A stretch of DNA of 64,000 nucleotides, taken from Protea cynaroides. Its lineage: Eukaryota > Streptophyta > Magnoliopsida > Proteales > Proteaceae. The number at the start of each line of letters is the position of its first letter. Within the stretch, counting starts at the first letter, position 1. Where the stretch lies: assembly GCA_028583415.1 (NCBI GenBank), contig CM053272.1, positions 77,307,479 through 77,371,478 of the forward strand, in the 5' to 3' direction. The translations under genes and the position numbers were made by a program. Under the pieces are notes generated by a model. It saw only the letters and a program-made list of their open reading frames with translations, did no database searches and was not told the origin of the DNA. Shown piece after piece: positions 34,261 to 45,470 of this stretch.

Positions 34261-34530
34261 GTCGGATTTAATGCAAAATTTGATTGTCCGGTTGGACTTT
34301 TCTAGTTCCAAGTGTGACCAGATAGTCAACTGGACATGCGACAGGACACTCTCGGGAAGTGTCTCAGAGTTTGTTCGGATTGATGTCCGGTGCGGCAATT
34401 TACCAGACTGGACAGTCGATCGGATGAAAATTTTAAACTTACCGAATATGTCAGGTGGGATGACAGGTAGGACAAAGCATTCTAGACATACGACCAGTCA
34501 AGGGCGATCGGATAAATTTTCTTATAAAAG
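34260..34530. repeat. pre-gag repeat-word array (E4)
   Basis: The segment holds GTCCGGTTGGAC, TGGACATGCGACAGGACA, GATGTCCGGTGCGG and GGACAGTCGATCGGAT. It shares CACTCTCGGGAAGTGTCTC (34347 on) and TGGACATGCGA (34331) with the E4 LTR (30896, 30957). Confidence 0.75.
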
Positions 34531-34591
34531 TGTCTGCCTAGAAAACTTTCACTGCTCAGTTTAAGTTGGGGATAATTTTCGAATGCATCGT

Positions 34592-36081
34592 TGATAAGTG
34601 TGTAATTTCTATATTTTTGTTCCCTTTGCACTATACATTTTAATATGTTTTATGTCTAATTGAACTAAATAGAATGAATTTTATAAGTTTAGTATATTTT
34701 ATAGACATTGTGAATTAATTGCTAAAAGATAAGAAAATTCTAGCATTCTTAATATTGACGTTTTAAGTTTCATATAGGTTTTTGACATGGAAAGAGTTCT
34801 AGAATTAAAAATTTGTTTTCAGTAAAGCTGTAGAGGACTTCTTAACCTTTTCGAAATGGTATTATGGAAAACAATCTATGTTTTTTTGGGCCTCCAAACG
34901 TTGCCTCAAAGTCTGATACAAAAATCTGATCTGAATCCGAATTGGAGCTGCCGTACTATCTGATTAAAGCATTCAATGGTGGATGTAAATTCCATAAAGA
35001 GTCTCCTACTCAAGTTAGGAAACCTACAATAGAAGTCTCCAAAGAAGAAAAGGAAACTCTACAATTTCAGAATTCTAAATAGAGAAGGAATTCTAATAGA
35101 GAAGGAATCCTAAACAAAGAAGGAATCCTACACAAAGTAGGAGTTATAAGTTACAAAGGATTGTCATGTATTATATATAGAACACTAGTGTTAAGATAAT
35201 AGATCTCTCTCTCTTTTGCTGAAAATTTTTCTCTCTGAAAGGATTGTAATGTCTAGCTAATTTTCTCATTCAGTTTAAGGGGATTTTGAAGCCCAAACTC
35301 ATGTCAATGGTGTAATCTCTATTCAATAATGTTCTTTTTCTCTCTTTTATTGGAATTACTTATGTTATTTTTTTCTCTTTATTTATGATATTTATCTAAA
35401 TAGTTTAGTAATGGCCTGCTGAATTAGTTAGATTAATATTAATTACTAGATCTAGAATCTGTGATACGTAATCATCTTGGTTCTAATCACAAGTAATAAA
35501 CAGTGGAAGATGATTATATTCAAGTTTTCGTCTCACCATTGTGAATAATATAACCTAAGTTAAATAATCCCCGCTTGTGTGTGATTGTTGCTTAGATTGA
35601 TCTGTTTTTTGCCCTCTTAATACTGCCATTGAATTAAATATTGTGAGCTTATTAAGTATTATTCAATGGCTAGATCTCTCTGAAGAGCTTGTTTCAGTAG
35701 ATATACTTAACGGAAAACTCAAGTAACATAGCTTATTGTTATCTAAGGTCTTTAATTCTAATTGAGAGGGAGAGATTAACGTCATGATTAATTTTACTCA
35801 TTGCATGTATGGGTGGATATTGAAATAAGAACTGAATATTCTCATCTAATTATCTTCGTATTTAAATTTTGTCTGTATACTTTCAATTTGATTCAAACAA
35901 CCAAAACCCCCCTTCGTTATTATGTTTACTTAGCATTAATTAGTATATTTAGTTTGAGTAGAATATAAATTTTAATCAATTCATTCTCTGTGAGAACGAC
36001 CTTTTCTTATCCTATTTACAGTTTATTAATCAGGTCAATAAAGAAATATTTAATTAAATTGGTGCATTCGACATGCTACCA
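34592..36081 (+). mobile_element. H 5' LTR, 1490 bp
   Basis: It runs from TGATAAGTG to CTACCA. A TATA-like ATTATATATAG is at about 35169. It has a single copy of the segment that is tandemly duplicated in the 3' LTR. Confidence 0.85.
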
Positions 36082-36086
36082 AATTT

Positions 36087-36107
36087 TGGCACTGTTGCCG
36101 GGGATTG
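36087..36107 (+). other. H primer binding site (tRNA-Asp type)
   Basis: TGGCACTGTTGCCGGGGAT matches, with two changes, the Athila-type site TGGCGCCGTTGCCGGGGAT, complementary to the 3' end of tRNA-Asp. It lies 5 nt after the LTR. Confidence 0.8.
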
Positions 36108-36339
36108 AATTTTGATTAGTTTTTATATCTCTATTTATTAATTTTTTTTAGATTAACATGGTTTTTCTATTCTAATTTAATTTAATTTATTTTATTTTAT
36201 TTTATTTAGTTTCTTTTCTTCTTATTTATTTCTTTGTTTGTTTGGTTTTTGTTTCTTTTTTTGTTTCTTCCTATTAAGTTTTTTTAGTTAATTATCTTAG
36301 CTAATTGTGTGAGTTTATGATTTTGACATGATTCACTCA

Positions 36340-37330
36340 AAAATAAGATCTAAATTTTGATCCAAAACTTGAACGTATTGTACATCGGTTAAGAAAAGAA
36401 GCTAGGCAGATTACAACAGAAAGAGAATCAATCCCTTTCACAGGATTTATTTTTTAAAGTTCTTTGAGTGACTCTGAATAAGAAAAAATCATGACTAAGA
36501 ATGACAAGACATTAAAGGGGTTGGCTACCCCTGATGTTAACCAACAATATTTGTGCATTTAATACCCTACTTTCGATGTCGCTTTTGAGCTTAAGTCTGG
36601 TCTGATTCAATTGTTGCCTAAATTCCATGATTTTGTAGATAAAGATCCAAATAAACATATGAAGGAATTTCATGTAGTGTGTTATAGCATGAAACCGATA
36701 GGTGTGTCCGAAGAACAAATTAAGAGCCTTTCCCTTTTCATTATCAAATGATGCAAAAGATTGGCTCTATGATCTACCATTTGAGACAATCACTACATGG
36801 AACGAAGTCAAAAGGATATTTTTGAATAAATACTTTCCAGCCTCTAGAGCCGCCACCATCAGAAAAGAAATCTGTGGCATATGATAGTACACTGGAAAAA
36901 CACTTCATGAATATTGGGAGCGTTTCAAGAAACTATGTGCCAGTTGTTCACACCACCAGATAAGTAATCAACTCCTAATTCAGAGTTTCTATGAAGGATT
37001 ACTAGCCATGGAAAGGAATATGATAGATGCAGTAAGTGGAGGAGCTTTAGTGGATAAAACCCCTGAAGCTACCAAAAAATTAATTTAAAATATGGCTGCC
37101 AATTCCCAATAATTTGGTGCAAGGAATGAGGCACCGGTCAAAAAGATGAACGAGATAAATTCTTCTTCCATTGAGCAATAATTATTTGACCTTACCTATC
37201 TTGTTAGACAGATAGCTGTAGGGAATATATAACAAGAAAATAATTTGTGGGTTATGTCTAATGCCAGGACACTCAACTGATATATGCCCAACACTTCAAG
37301 AAGGACCCACAGAATAAGCCAATGCCGCTA
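36340..37330 (+). pseudogene. gag: H gag, Athila-like
   Basis: The readable blocks are RIVHRLRKEAR (about 36370), LIQLLPKFHDFVDKDP, then after a frameshift near 36720 LRAFPFSLSNDAKDW, TTWNEVKRIFLNKYFPASRA, and in another frame the HEYWERFKKLCASC region (36905-36950) and GGALVDKTPEA (about 37040). The order is that of Athila-group gags in plants. Stops and at least two frameshifts make it non-functional. A short C-terminal knuckle region remains near 37255-37290 (CLMPGHSTDICP). Confidence 0.8.
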
Positions 37331-38403
37331 GTCATTTTCTAGGACCACCAAGGCAATATGATCCCTTCTCTAACACATACAATCCAAGTTGGAGAGATCA
37401 TCTAAACCTGAGCTACGGAGGAAATAGACCAGCAGGGCAAAATTTCTATCAAAGTAGACAGCCTACATTCCAATTAAGGCAACCTGCTCCTCAGAATTCA
37501 AAGTCATCTCTAGAAGACATAGTCAAATCTCTTGCTCTCAATACTCAACAATTTCAACAAGAGACAAAATCTAGCATTCAAAGTCTAGAAAGTCAGGTAA
37601 GTCAAATGGCAACTATTGTAAGTCGTTTAGAAGTTTAGGTTGAAGGAAAATTACCATCACAAACAGTTGTAAATCCAAAAGAGGGTGTAAATGGAATAAC
37701 ACTCCAAAGTGGTAAAGAACTTGAGGAACAAAAAAAATTGATTCCGGCTGTCCCAAATAAAGAAGAAATTGAGAAAGAAATAGAGAAAGACGAAATAGCA
37801 GCTCAACCTGAGATAATACCCAAACCTTCTATTCTGTTTAAGACTAATCCTCTTCCATTCCTTAGTAGATTCATAAAATCCAAGAAAGAAGACAAAGATA
37901 AGGAGATTTTGGATTTATTTCGTAAAGTAGAGGTAAATATACCCTTGTTGGATGAAATCAAACAAGTGCCCAGGTATGTAAAATTTCTTAAAGAGTTATG
38001 CACTAATAAAAGGAGGCTCAATGGTAATGAAATTTTAAGTATGGAAAAGAATGTCTCAGCAATCCTCCAAAGAAAACTTCCTCCTAAGTGCAAAGACACA
38101 TGTATATTCATCATTCCATGTAAAATCGATAACACCAAAATTGAGAGAACTATGTTAGATTTAGGAGCATATATTAATGTAATGCCACAATCTATTTATG
38201 TTTCATTAAATCTAAGCCCCTTGAATGAAACTGGTGTTATTATCCAACTGGCTGATCATACTAAAGCATACCTTGAAGGGGTACTTAAAGATGTTCTTGT
38301 GCAGATAAATGAGCTAGTATATCCAATTGATTTCTATATTCTAGACATGGAAGATGATGTCTCACCTAATCTTGCACTTATCTTATTGGGAAGACCATTT
38401 TAA
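37331..38403 (+). pseudogene. H gag linker and protease
   Basis: A Gln/Ser-rich linker (37480-37640) and GITLQSGKELEE precede a 222-codon open frame (37738-38403) carrying FRKVEVNIPLLDEIKQVPRY, the protease site MLDLGAYINVMP (about 38155), GVIIQLADHTKAYLEGV and LLGRPF. The DLGA form of the active site is usual for this lineage. The frame breaks right after RPF. Confidence 0.85.
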
Positions 38404-39295
38404 ATATAGCTCAAACAAAGATAAACATTCATGATGGTACCCTTACAATGAAGTTTGATGATGAAGTAATTCATTTTAGTATTTTTAAAACCATGAAATA
38501 CCCTACTGATGTTCATTCAGTTTTTGCTATTAGGAATGTTGATTCTATAGTACAGGAAGTATTTGAGTTAAATAATATAACTGATTTGGAGGTTGCAATT
38601 TTCACAGATTTATAGTTGGAGGAGAATGATGAGATAGAAATCAGTAAAAAAATAAAGGAGCCAGTGGCAGATTTAAATTTGTTGAAATTAATTCCAAAAA
38701 AATGTGGAGTTTCTTTTATAAAGCTACTTAAGTCGCATAAAAAATTATTATCATCTGTTTTGTAGCCTCCTACCTTGGAATTGAAGCCATTGCCCGTCCA
38801 TTTAAAGTACGGATACTTGGGAGAAAATGAGATATTACTGGTAATCATTGCAAAGAATTTGACACTTAGTCAGGAAGAGAAGTTAGATCAAATGCTAAGG
38901 TATATAAGGAATATTGGGCCTACTGGGCAGTCAAGCATTGCAATGTGACTATAACTGATGCTGGTGTTCAGAGGAAATTACAACTGCAAGAACTTAAGGA
39001 GTTGAGGAATGATGCCTACGAGAGCTCCAACATTTACAAAGCAAAAACCAAAGCCTTTCATGACAAGATGATTTCTAAGAAGAATTTTGATGTTGACTAG
39101 AAAGTCTCTTTTATTCACAGTTAAAGCTATTTTCAGGTAAGTTGCGTTCTCGTTAGGTTAACCCTTTTGTTGTAACTAATATTTTTCGTCATGGTGCAGT
39201 GGAAATAAAGAGCTTGAAAACAAACAAGATGTTTAAGATGAATGGTCACAGACTTAAACCTTGCTATGATGGTTTTCAAATGGATAAAGTTTAAG
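38404..39295 (+). pseudogene. H pol remnant: pre-RT segment joined to integrase C-terminus
   Basis: 38404-38900 continues with a broken PPTLELKPLPVHLKYGYLG block that normally precedes RT. Soon after (about 38945) the sequence is the integrase C-terminus: QELKELRNDAYESSNIY, TKAFHDKMISKK, then HGAVEIKSLKTNKMFKMNG. RT, RNase H and the integrase DDE core (about 3 kb) are gone, so H needs help in trans or is dead. Confidence 0.75.
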
Positions 39296-40520
39296 AAGTG
39301 GGACTAATAGATCCTACTTATGAGGAGTGATAGACTAAGCTAGTCGGGCTAACGACGTTAAACAAATACGCTGCTTGGGAGGCAACTTAAGAAAATAGAT
39401 TTGTCTTTCTTCTCTCTCGTAATTGCTTTCTTTTGCACTCTTATTTTTTATTGAGGACAATGTTAGATTTAAGTGTGGGGGAGAGAAATTAGGATCTATC
39501 ATAGGATATTTAGTTTTTTTTTTAGAGTTTTATGTTTTACTTAGCTTTATTTTTTTAGCCTTATTTAGTATCGTATTTTTATTTTTAGTGCTTTGAGAGT
39601 AGATTTTATGAAAAATTTTAATATTTTTTACATTGATTTTTGATAAAGTCATACATTCTTTCTATGGTTTTGACACAAAAGTGGAAGGAGAGAGAGATTT
39701 AGGACACCATAACATGCAAAGTAATAAAAACCTATGTGAGGATAATACCTAGTTTGTATCTTGAGGTGGGAATCGAGTTAGAAAATACATATTACCTGAC
39801 TTAAAGGTTTGAACATTTTATAGAGCTAGTTAGCATTTAAGCCTTTGATTAAAGTTGAGACCTTATTGTTGCAAAAAAAAAAAAGGAAAAAAGAAGAAGA
39901 AGAATTTATGTTCTTGGAACTAGACATGGCATTTTGCCTCAAGAAGAGAGGTGTCTTGATTGAAATTCCTTGGATGAGATTTCACATTTCTTGAAGCAAA
40001 AAGTACTCTCTAGCATCAATGTATTTGAGGATATATGCAAAAAACGAAGCTACATAAGTAACATGGAAATGCATAACCACCTGCACTTCTCAAGCCAACT
40101 GTAGTGGAGTAGGTTAGAGAGGAAGAGTGCAGAAAAAATGTGGAATAAAATTATTGGAAGCTGAATATGGTCAAATATGCTCTAAATCTTGGGTCTTGGT
40201 TGCCAGTGTATTACCATAGGTTTTACCTTAAGGAAATGTATGTTTGGAAGATATAACAAGATTCCCTAATTAAATATGCTTGCTTAGTGTTTGAATCATA
40301 TGAGGCAATAAAGTTTAAGTGTAGGGGTTTTCTTATTTTCTTGATCCCAGGTTGAGTGCCTTGAGATGTGTGTATTTTTTTTTCCCAAATATCAAAATTA
40401 AAGTTTAAAATTTTTATATGAATTTTGTGTGTTTATTCTCTGGAAACACTCACGAGACACAACTCGTCTACTAGGGATGACCTGGGGGTTTAAAAGTTTG
40501 TTGCACATGTTAAGTGCAAT
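39296..40520 (+). other. H 3' non-coding region (left part)
   Basis: It is A/T-rich with a polypurine-like TTTAAGTGTGGGGGAGAG at about 39468, typical of Athila-group 3' regions. No gene is seen. It ends in GCAAT, the target of E2; the remainder is at 54843-54927. Confidence 0.6.
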
Positions 40521-42860
40521 TGTAAGACCCGTATCGAACTAACCGGTCTTACCACCTTGTACCAGGTCTACCTATCATGGTTGAGCCAAATGGACCAAGT
40601 GCGTGAAGGAAATAGCGAAACCAGGAACTAAATTGACCCAAAAATAGTAAATTGGAGGGCAGGGTCGCATACCTAGATAGGCAGGGTCGATCCCCCCTCA
40701 CTAAGAAGTCAGACCCCTGATATTAAATAGGGGGTCGAACAACTTAGAAACTGAGGGTCGACGGGATCTCCGACCCTCTCATCGACCCCCTGTACGTCGA
40801 CAGAAACCGCAAATAAGAAACTTTCCAAATTTCAATAGGATTCCTTCCTAATCTCAATGGGACTTATTTTGGGAGATTCTACTCTATAAATAGGACGTCC
40901 CTAAGCCTCTTTCACTCCTTTTGAAACCCTAATTGAAAGTGAGAGAAAGAGAAGAGAAGGAGAAGAGAAGGAAAGTAGGAAAAGAAGACCTAAGTAAAGA
41001 ATTCAGAGAAATCTTTGAATCCCAGCAATACCTAAGGTATGGTTTACGTCTCCATTGTTGATCTAAGACCTTAGAATAGTTCATGAAGAGGGTATGGTCT
41101 AGGGGAAACCCAAATCATACATCCATGGGAAGATTTCAATGAAATCCATGGAGAAATCATGGTAGGCAAGGTAAGGAAGAAACCTAGAGTTCTAAGCCAT
41201 AGAACAAGCCTAGAATGGATTGTGGAAGCAAGCCATAGGACCCAAACATGAAAGAATGGACTGTAGAATTATATTCTCGACTCAACCCACGGGGGGCTGC
41301 ACGTGGGGTCGATTGGGAATCGACCCTACCAGACCACAGGATCGACCCCCAGTATTCAGGAAGTCCAGGAAAGGGGTGGTCGCACCCAGGGTCGATGGAA
41401 CATCCGACCCTGGCATCGACCCTACCCTGGGGGGTCGTAGTAAACTGCTACCCTACCTGCGACCCACCCTGCGACCCGTGCTTAAAAACAAGCCTAAAAG
41501 TGCCAAAATGACTTCTAACGAAAATCTATCGACTTGTTAGGTTTTCCTATTGATATAAAAGTGGGTTTTAAAGCTTGAAGAGGATCTACACTCAAGCAAA
41601 GGTGAGGGAACAAGACCTAAACTAATTGGCTAATAAAAAACTGTTTTTATTTTCTTGAGTCCAATGCCATGCCTGATTCTATGCGTGTATGCTTGTAATG
41701 TGCATTCAACATGTCATTTAATATTCCTGCTATTAATGTTCATACATATTTAATTCTATTTTGTTTATAACATGATGATGATGATGATGATGATGATGCT
41801 AGGAATAGACATGTGAATGTATGTGTGTGGTTAGTGTGCTTGATGCGAGTGGAGTATCAAGGGGGGGAATGTGACATTGTGGTTCAGCCTGGTCACTAGA
41901 CTCTAGCTCTATCTCTACTCAAGTTTTGTCCACTGACATTGTCGTATCGCCATTACCTTAGCAGAACTATTACGTCGTAGGATATCAGGGGAGGTGGTCT
42001 CGGACCGTGTAGTCTTCGACTCTGCAGGGGCCTTAGCTCTATCTCTATGGACGTATTGAGGGATGCTGGGGTGAGGCCATAGGTACACTGTTTGACATTA
42101 GGATTGGTTAGTTGCGAGCTCAATTTGCAAGCCCTCGCCAACAGGGGCTTACGTGTTGGTATGGGTAGAGTATCAGGGGAAGTGTGATACGGTGTGGTCC
42201 TAAGCACTTTAGCTCTATCTCTATTCAATAGTGGGAACATGTGGGACGACAATAAACGTTAACCTTTGGGCGACTTTACACACTCGTGTATAGAGGTGAG
42301 GCGGCCACCGAACCTTTCTATAGCACATTGCAAACTTATATACCAGACCACAGATATGAATTGAATGCATGCATATGTTTGTTGCATTGTTTTGTTTGCT
42401 CACTGAGCCGTGATGTGTGCTCACCCTTTCAACGTCGAATATTTTTAGTTGATGATGCAGGTACCACGGTGGAAGACTATATGAATGCTTCTGTGTACGG
42501 GCACGTCGCTGCGATGGAAGCTGAAGACTTAATGGAAATGCATGACTCTTCATGCGAGTGCAACGCATGCGTTTTCGATTAGATTTCATTTGAATTATTA
42601 AGGAAATGTAATTGATATTTTATTTACTTATGTCTCGGTTGATACAACGTAATTTGATATTTTATTTATGATTGTCACAGTTAGATTCCTTAGTTCATTT
42701 ATTACTAAGACTTCTACTATTGTGTATTTATTATGATTATGATTGTGGATGTGTATGGTTTAATTTCAACGGACATAGCCTATTAGAGATCCTGGTTGAA
42801 CCGTTGGTTTATTAGCGGTTCATCACACCGTTTTGAATGGTACAGAATTGGGGTGTGACA
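40521..42860 (+). mobile_element. E2 5' LTR, 2340 bp
   Basis: It runs from TGTAAGACCC to GGGTGTGACA. TATAAATA is at 40885-40892, donor 1 at 41038, donor 2 at 41602 (AAAG|GTGAGG), and the acceptor ends at 42460. GGGGTCGA-type words lie at 40655-40800 and 41280-41480. The (GAT)n microsatellite is at about 41772-41800. Confidence 0.95.
42461..42582 (+). CDS. putative LTR-encoded terminal exon (E2 5' LTR)
   Basis: There are 122 nt from TTTTTAGTTGATGATGCAG to a TAG at 42580-42582, open throughout: TTVEDYMNASVYGHVAAM, an acidic stretch, and an end HDSSCECNACVFD. In this copy the frame also stays open upstream to 42286 through the predicted intron, which I regard as accidental because other LTRs have stops there. 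Function unknown; the CEC-x2-C end could bind metal. Confidence 0.5.
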
Positions 42861-42863
42861 ACT

Positions 42864-42875
42864 TGGTATCAGAGC
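42864..42875 (+). other. E2 primer binding site (tRNA-Met)
   Basis: TGGTATCAGAGC is exactly the common plant initiator-tRNA-Met site and lies 3 nt after the LTR. Confidence 0.9.
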
Positions 42876-43088
42876 TCTCAGGCCCTGTCTGTGAAATCAG
42901 TATACTTCCACAAAAGTTCATGAACTGAGATAGGATAAAAATTTAAAAGCTGTAATAATAACACACCATAAGCATCTGTGTTGTTTGAGATAAAATTGAA
43001 AGAGAATAATGCATCTATTAAATGAGAAACAAATTTATATACACCCAAAATAAGAACAAATGTATATATACATGACTAAAGCAGAGTA

Positions 43089-43118
43089 CAGTCCACAACC
43101 CGGACAGTTACTCTGAAA
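43089..43118. promoter_or_regulatory. conserved leader block after the primer site
   Basis: CAGTCCACAACCCGGACAGT and the following bases match TAGTCCACAAGTCGGACAGT in E4 (about 32465), although the sequences around them differ. It lies between the primer site and the antisense stop, so it could be a packaging signal of the sense RNA or part of the antisense 3' end. Confidence 0.35.
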
Positions 43119-43256
43119 TACAAAATAAAGATAAAAGAAAATACAACAAGAAGCGAGAGGTGATGCCTCGCGGTCTCTGTCATAATCCTTAGCATAGACT
43201 CTGGTCAACTAAGCTATCTGAGTCTGGGTCGTCTGGAGACTAGCTGTGAGATCAAC

Positions 43257-45470
43257 TGTCACACCCCAATTCCACACTATTCAGAATGGTGTGATGAACC
43301 GCTAACAAACCAACGGTTCAACCAGGATCTCGAGTAGGCTATATCCATTTTATCTAAACCCCATACATCCACATTCATAATCAGAGTAAATATACAATAA
43401 CGAAAGTCTTATAATAAAATGAACTGAGAATCTACTGTGATATTAATATGTAAATAGCAAATTATTTTGTATCAACTGAGACATAAATAAATATCAAATA
43501 CATTTCCTTAATAAATCCAAATAAAGAAAACTAGAAAAATATCCAATCGAATACACATGAGTTGCACTCGCAAGAGGAGTCATGCGTATCCTCTACATCA
43601 TTAGCTTCAATCGCCGCCACATGTCCATACACTGGAGTATCAATATAATCTACAACAGTGGTACCTGCATCATCAACTAAAAATATTCGACGTCGAGAGG
43701 GTGAGCACACATCATGGCTCAGTGAGCAAACAAAACAATGTAATAATACATATGCATGCGATTCAATTCATATCTTTGGTCTGGTTTTACGTTTGCACTG
43801 TGCTATAGAAAGGATAGGAGGCCGCCGCACCTCTATGCACGAGAGTGTGGATACACCCGGTGAACCTCTCACCGTCGCCCACAACACCCACAATGAACAT
43901 TGTACACGAAGGTCACATTTATCGCTGCACAACTTCATACCAACAAATAAACCCCTGATGGCTAGGGTGGCAAACGAGGCTCGCAACTAACCAATCCTAA
44001 TGTCAAACAGTGTATCCAAGGCCTCACCCCAGCATCCCTCAGAGCACCCGTAGAGATAGAGCTAAGGCCCCCCAGTAGAGTATAGGACTCAAAGACCGAG
44101 ACCCTCCTTGATGCCCTACGTCGCAATAGTTCTACTAAGGTAATGGCGATACGACGATGCTAATGCACAAGACATGAGTTAGAGATAGAGCTAAAGTACC
44201 CGGATCAAACACCGCCTAACACTTTCCCTGATACCCTACTCGCATCAAGCACACTAACCACACACAAACATATACATGCCTATTCCTATCATCATCATCA
44301 TCATCATCTTATCAATAATAAAGTAAATATGCATGAAACAATAATAGAAATATTGGATGACATGTTATATGCACATTACAAACATATTCGCATAGAATCA
44401 AGTATGGCACCAGACTCAAAAAAATAAAAATAATTTATTATTAACCAGTTAATGTAGGTCTTGTTTCCTCACCTTAGCTTGCTAGTAGATCCTCTTTCAA
44501 GATTTAAGAATCACCTTTATATTGATATTATATTGCTAGAAGACCTAACAAAGTCGACAGAATTTAATTAGATTTAATTCCAATTTTCTAACTTGCTGTT
44601 ATCTACAGGGTCGCAGGATGGGTCACAGGTAGGGTAGCAGTATACTGCGACCCCCTGTAACAGGGTCGATATCAGGGACAATGGGTCTATCGACCCTATG
44701 TGCGACCACCTCTGGTTTTGGTCAATATTCTCATGTTTTGATCCATTCTTCCTTGTTTAACTCCTATGGCTTCTTCCATAGTCCATTCCACATACTTTCT
44801 ATGGATTAGAGCTTCTTTTCACCCAATATATAGTCTAAGAGATATCCTCCATGGTTTCCATTGAAACCTAACCATGGATGGATGGATTGGGTTTCTCCTA
44901 CATCTTCCTTCAACTATTCTAAGTCTCACGAAATTCATAGGATTAGTATTCTTACTTGAGAAGAACACTCCTTCTCTGTAACTCTTCTCCTTTTTCTTCT
45001 TCTCTCATTTCCTTCTCTTCTTCCTCTCTTCCTTCTCTTCTCTTTCTCTCAATTCAATTAGGGTTCTAAAAGGAGTGGAAGAGGCCTAGGAACGTCCTTT
45101 AAATAGAGTAGAAACATCCTAAAATAAGTCCCTTTGAGATTAGGAAAGAGCCCCAACCGAAATTATGGAAATTTTCTAATTCTATTTTCGGCAGCAACTG
45201 AGGGTCGATGAGGGGGTCGATGATCCTGTCGAACCCTAAATCCTAAAGTATCCGACCCCCTCTGTAAAACAGGGGGTCTGACTTTTTGTCTTGGGGGGTC
45301 CGACCCTCCCTTGCTGGGTATGCGACCCTCCCCTTAATTTAAGTATTTTTGGGTCGATTTGATACCTGGGATCACGATCTCCTTTACGCCCTTGGTCCAT
45401 TTGGCTCGACCATGATGGGTAAACCTGATTCAAGGTGGTAAGACCGGATTAGTTTGATACGGGTCTTACA
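43257..45470 (-). mobile_element. solo LTR in opposite orientation, TCAAC target duplication
   Basis: It begins TGTCACACCCC and ends GGGTCTTACA on the plus strand; TCAAC occurs at 43252-43256 and 45471-45475. Its 2214 bp are most like the LTR at 679-2960. It splits the C-terminal end of the E2 antisense ORF. Intra-element LTR recombination is the usual origin. Confidence 0.95.
43543..43664 (-). CDS. putative LTR-encoded terminal exon (solo LTR)
   Basis: On the minus strand 122 nt follow GATGATGCAG, with TGG at the position where the other copies have their stop TAG. The peptide has VVDYIDTPVYGHVAA and HDSSCECNSCVFD. Same length and frame as in six other LTRs. Confidence 0.45.

Noticed and set aside
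36512..36718. 68-codon minus-strand frame over H gag
   Set aside because: Shadow of the Athila-like gag on the opposite strand.
41220..41540. 106-codon and 87-codon overlapping frames in the LTR repeat array (also 53238-53522)
   Set aside because: Open frames result from the GC-rich repeat words and are not kept in the E1 or E4 LTRs.
42286..42582. 98-codon open frame in the E2 5' LTR (also 54263-54559) read as one protein
   Set aside because: The first 58 codons overlap the predicted intron and are full of stops in the other LTRs. Only the last 40 codons (after the acceptor) are conserved.
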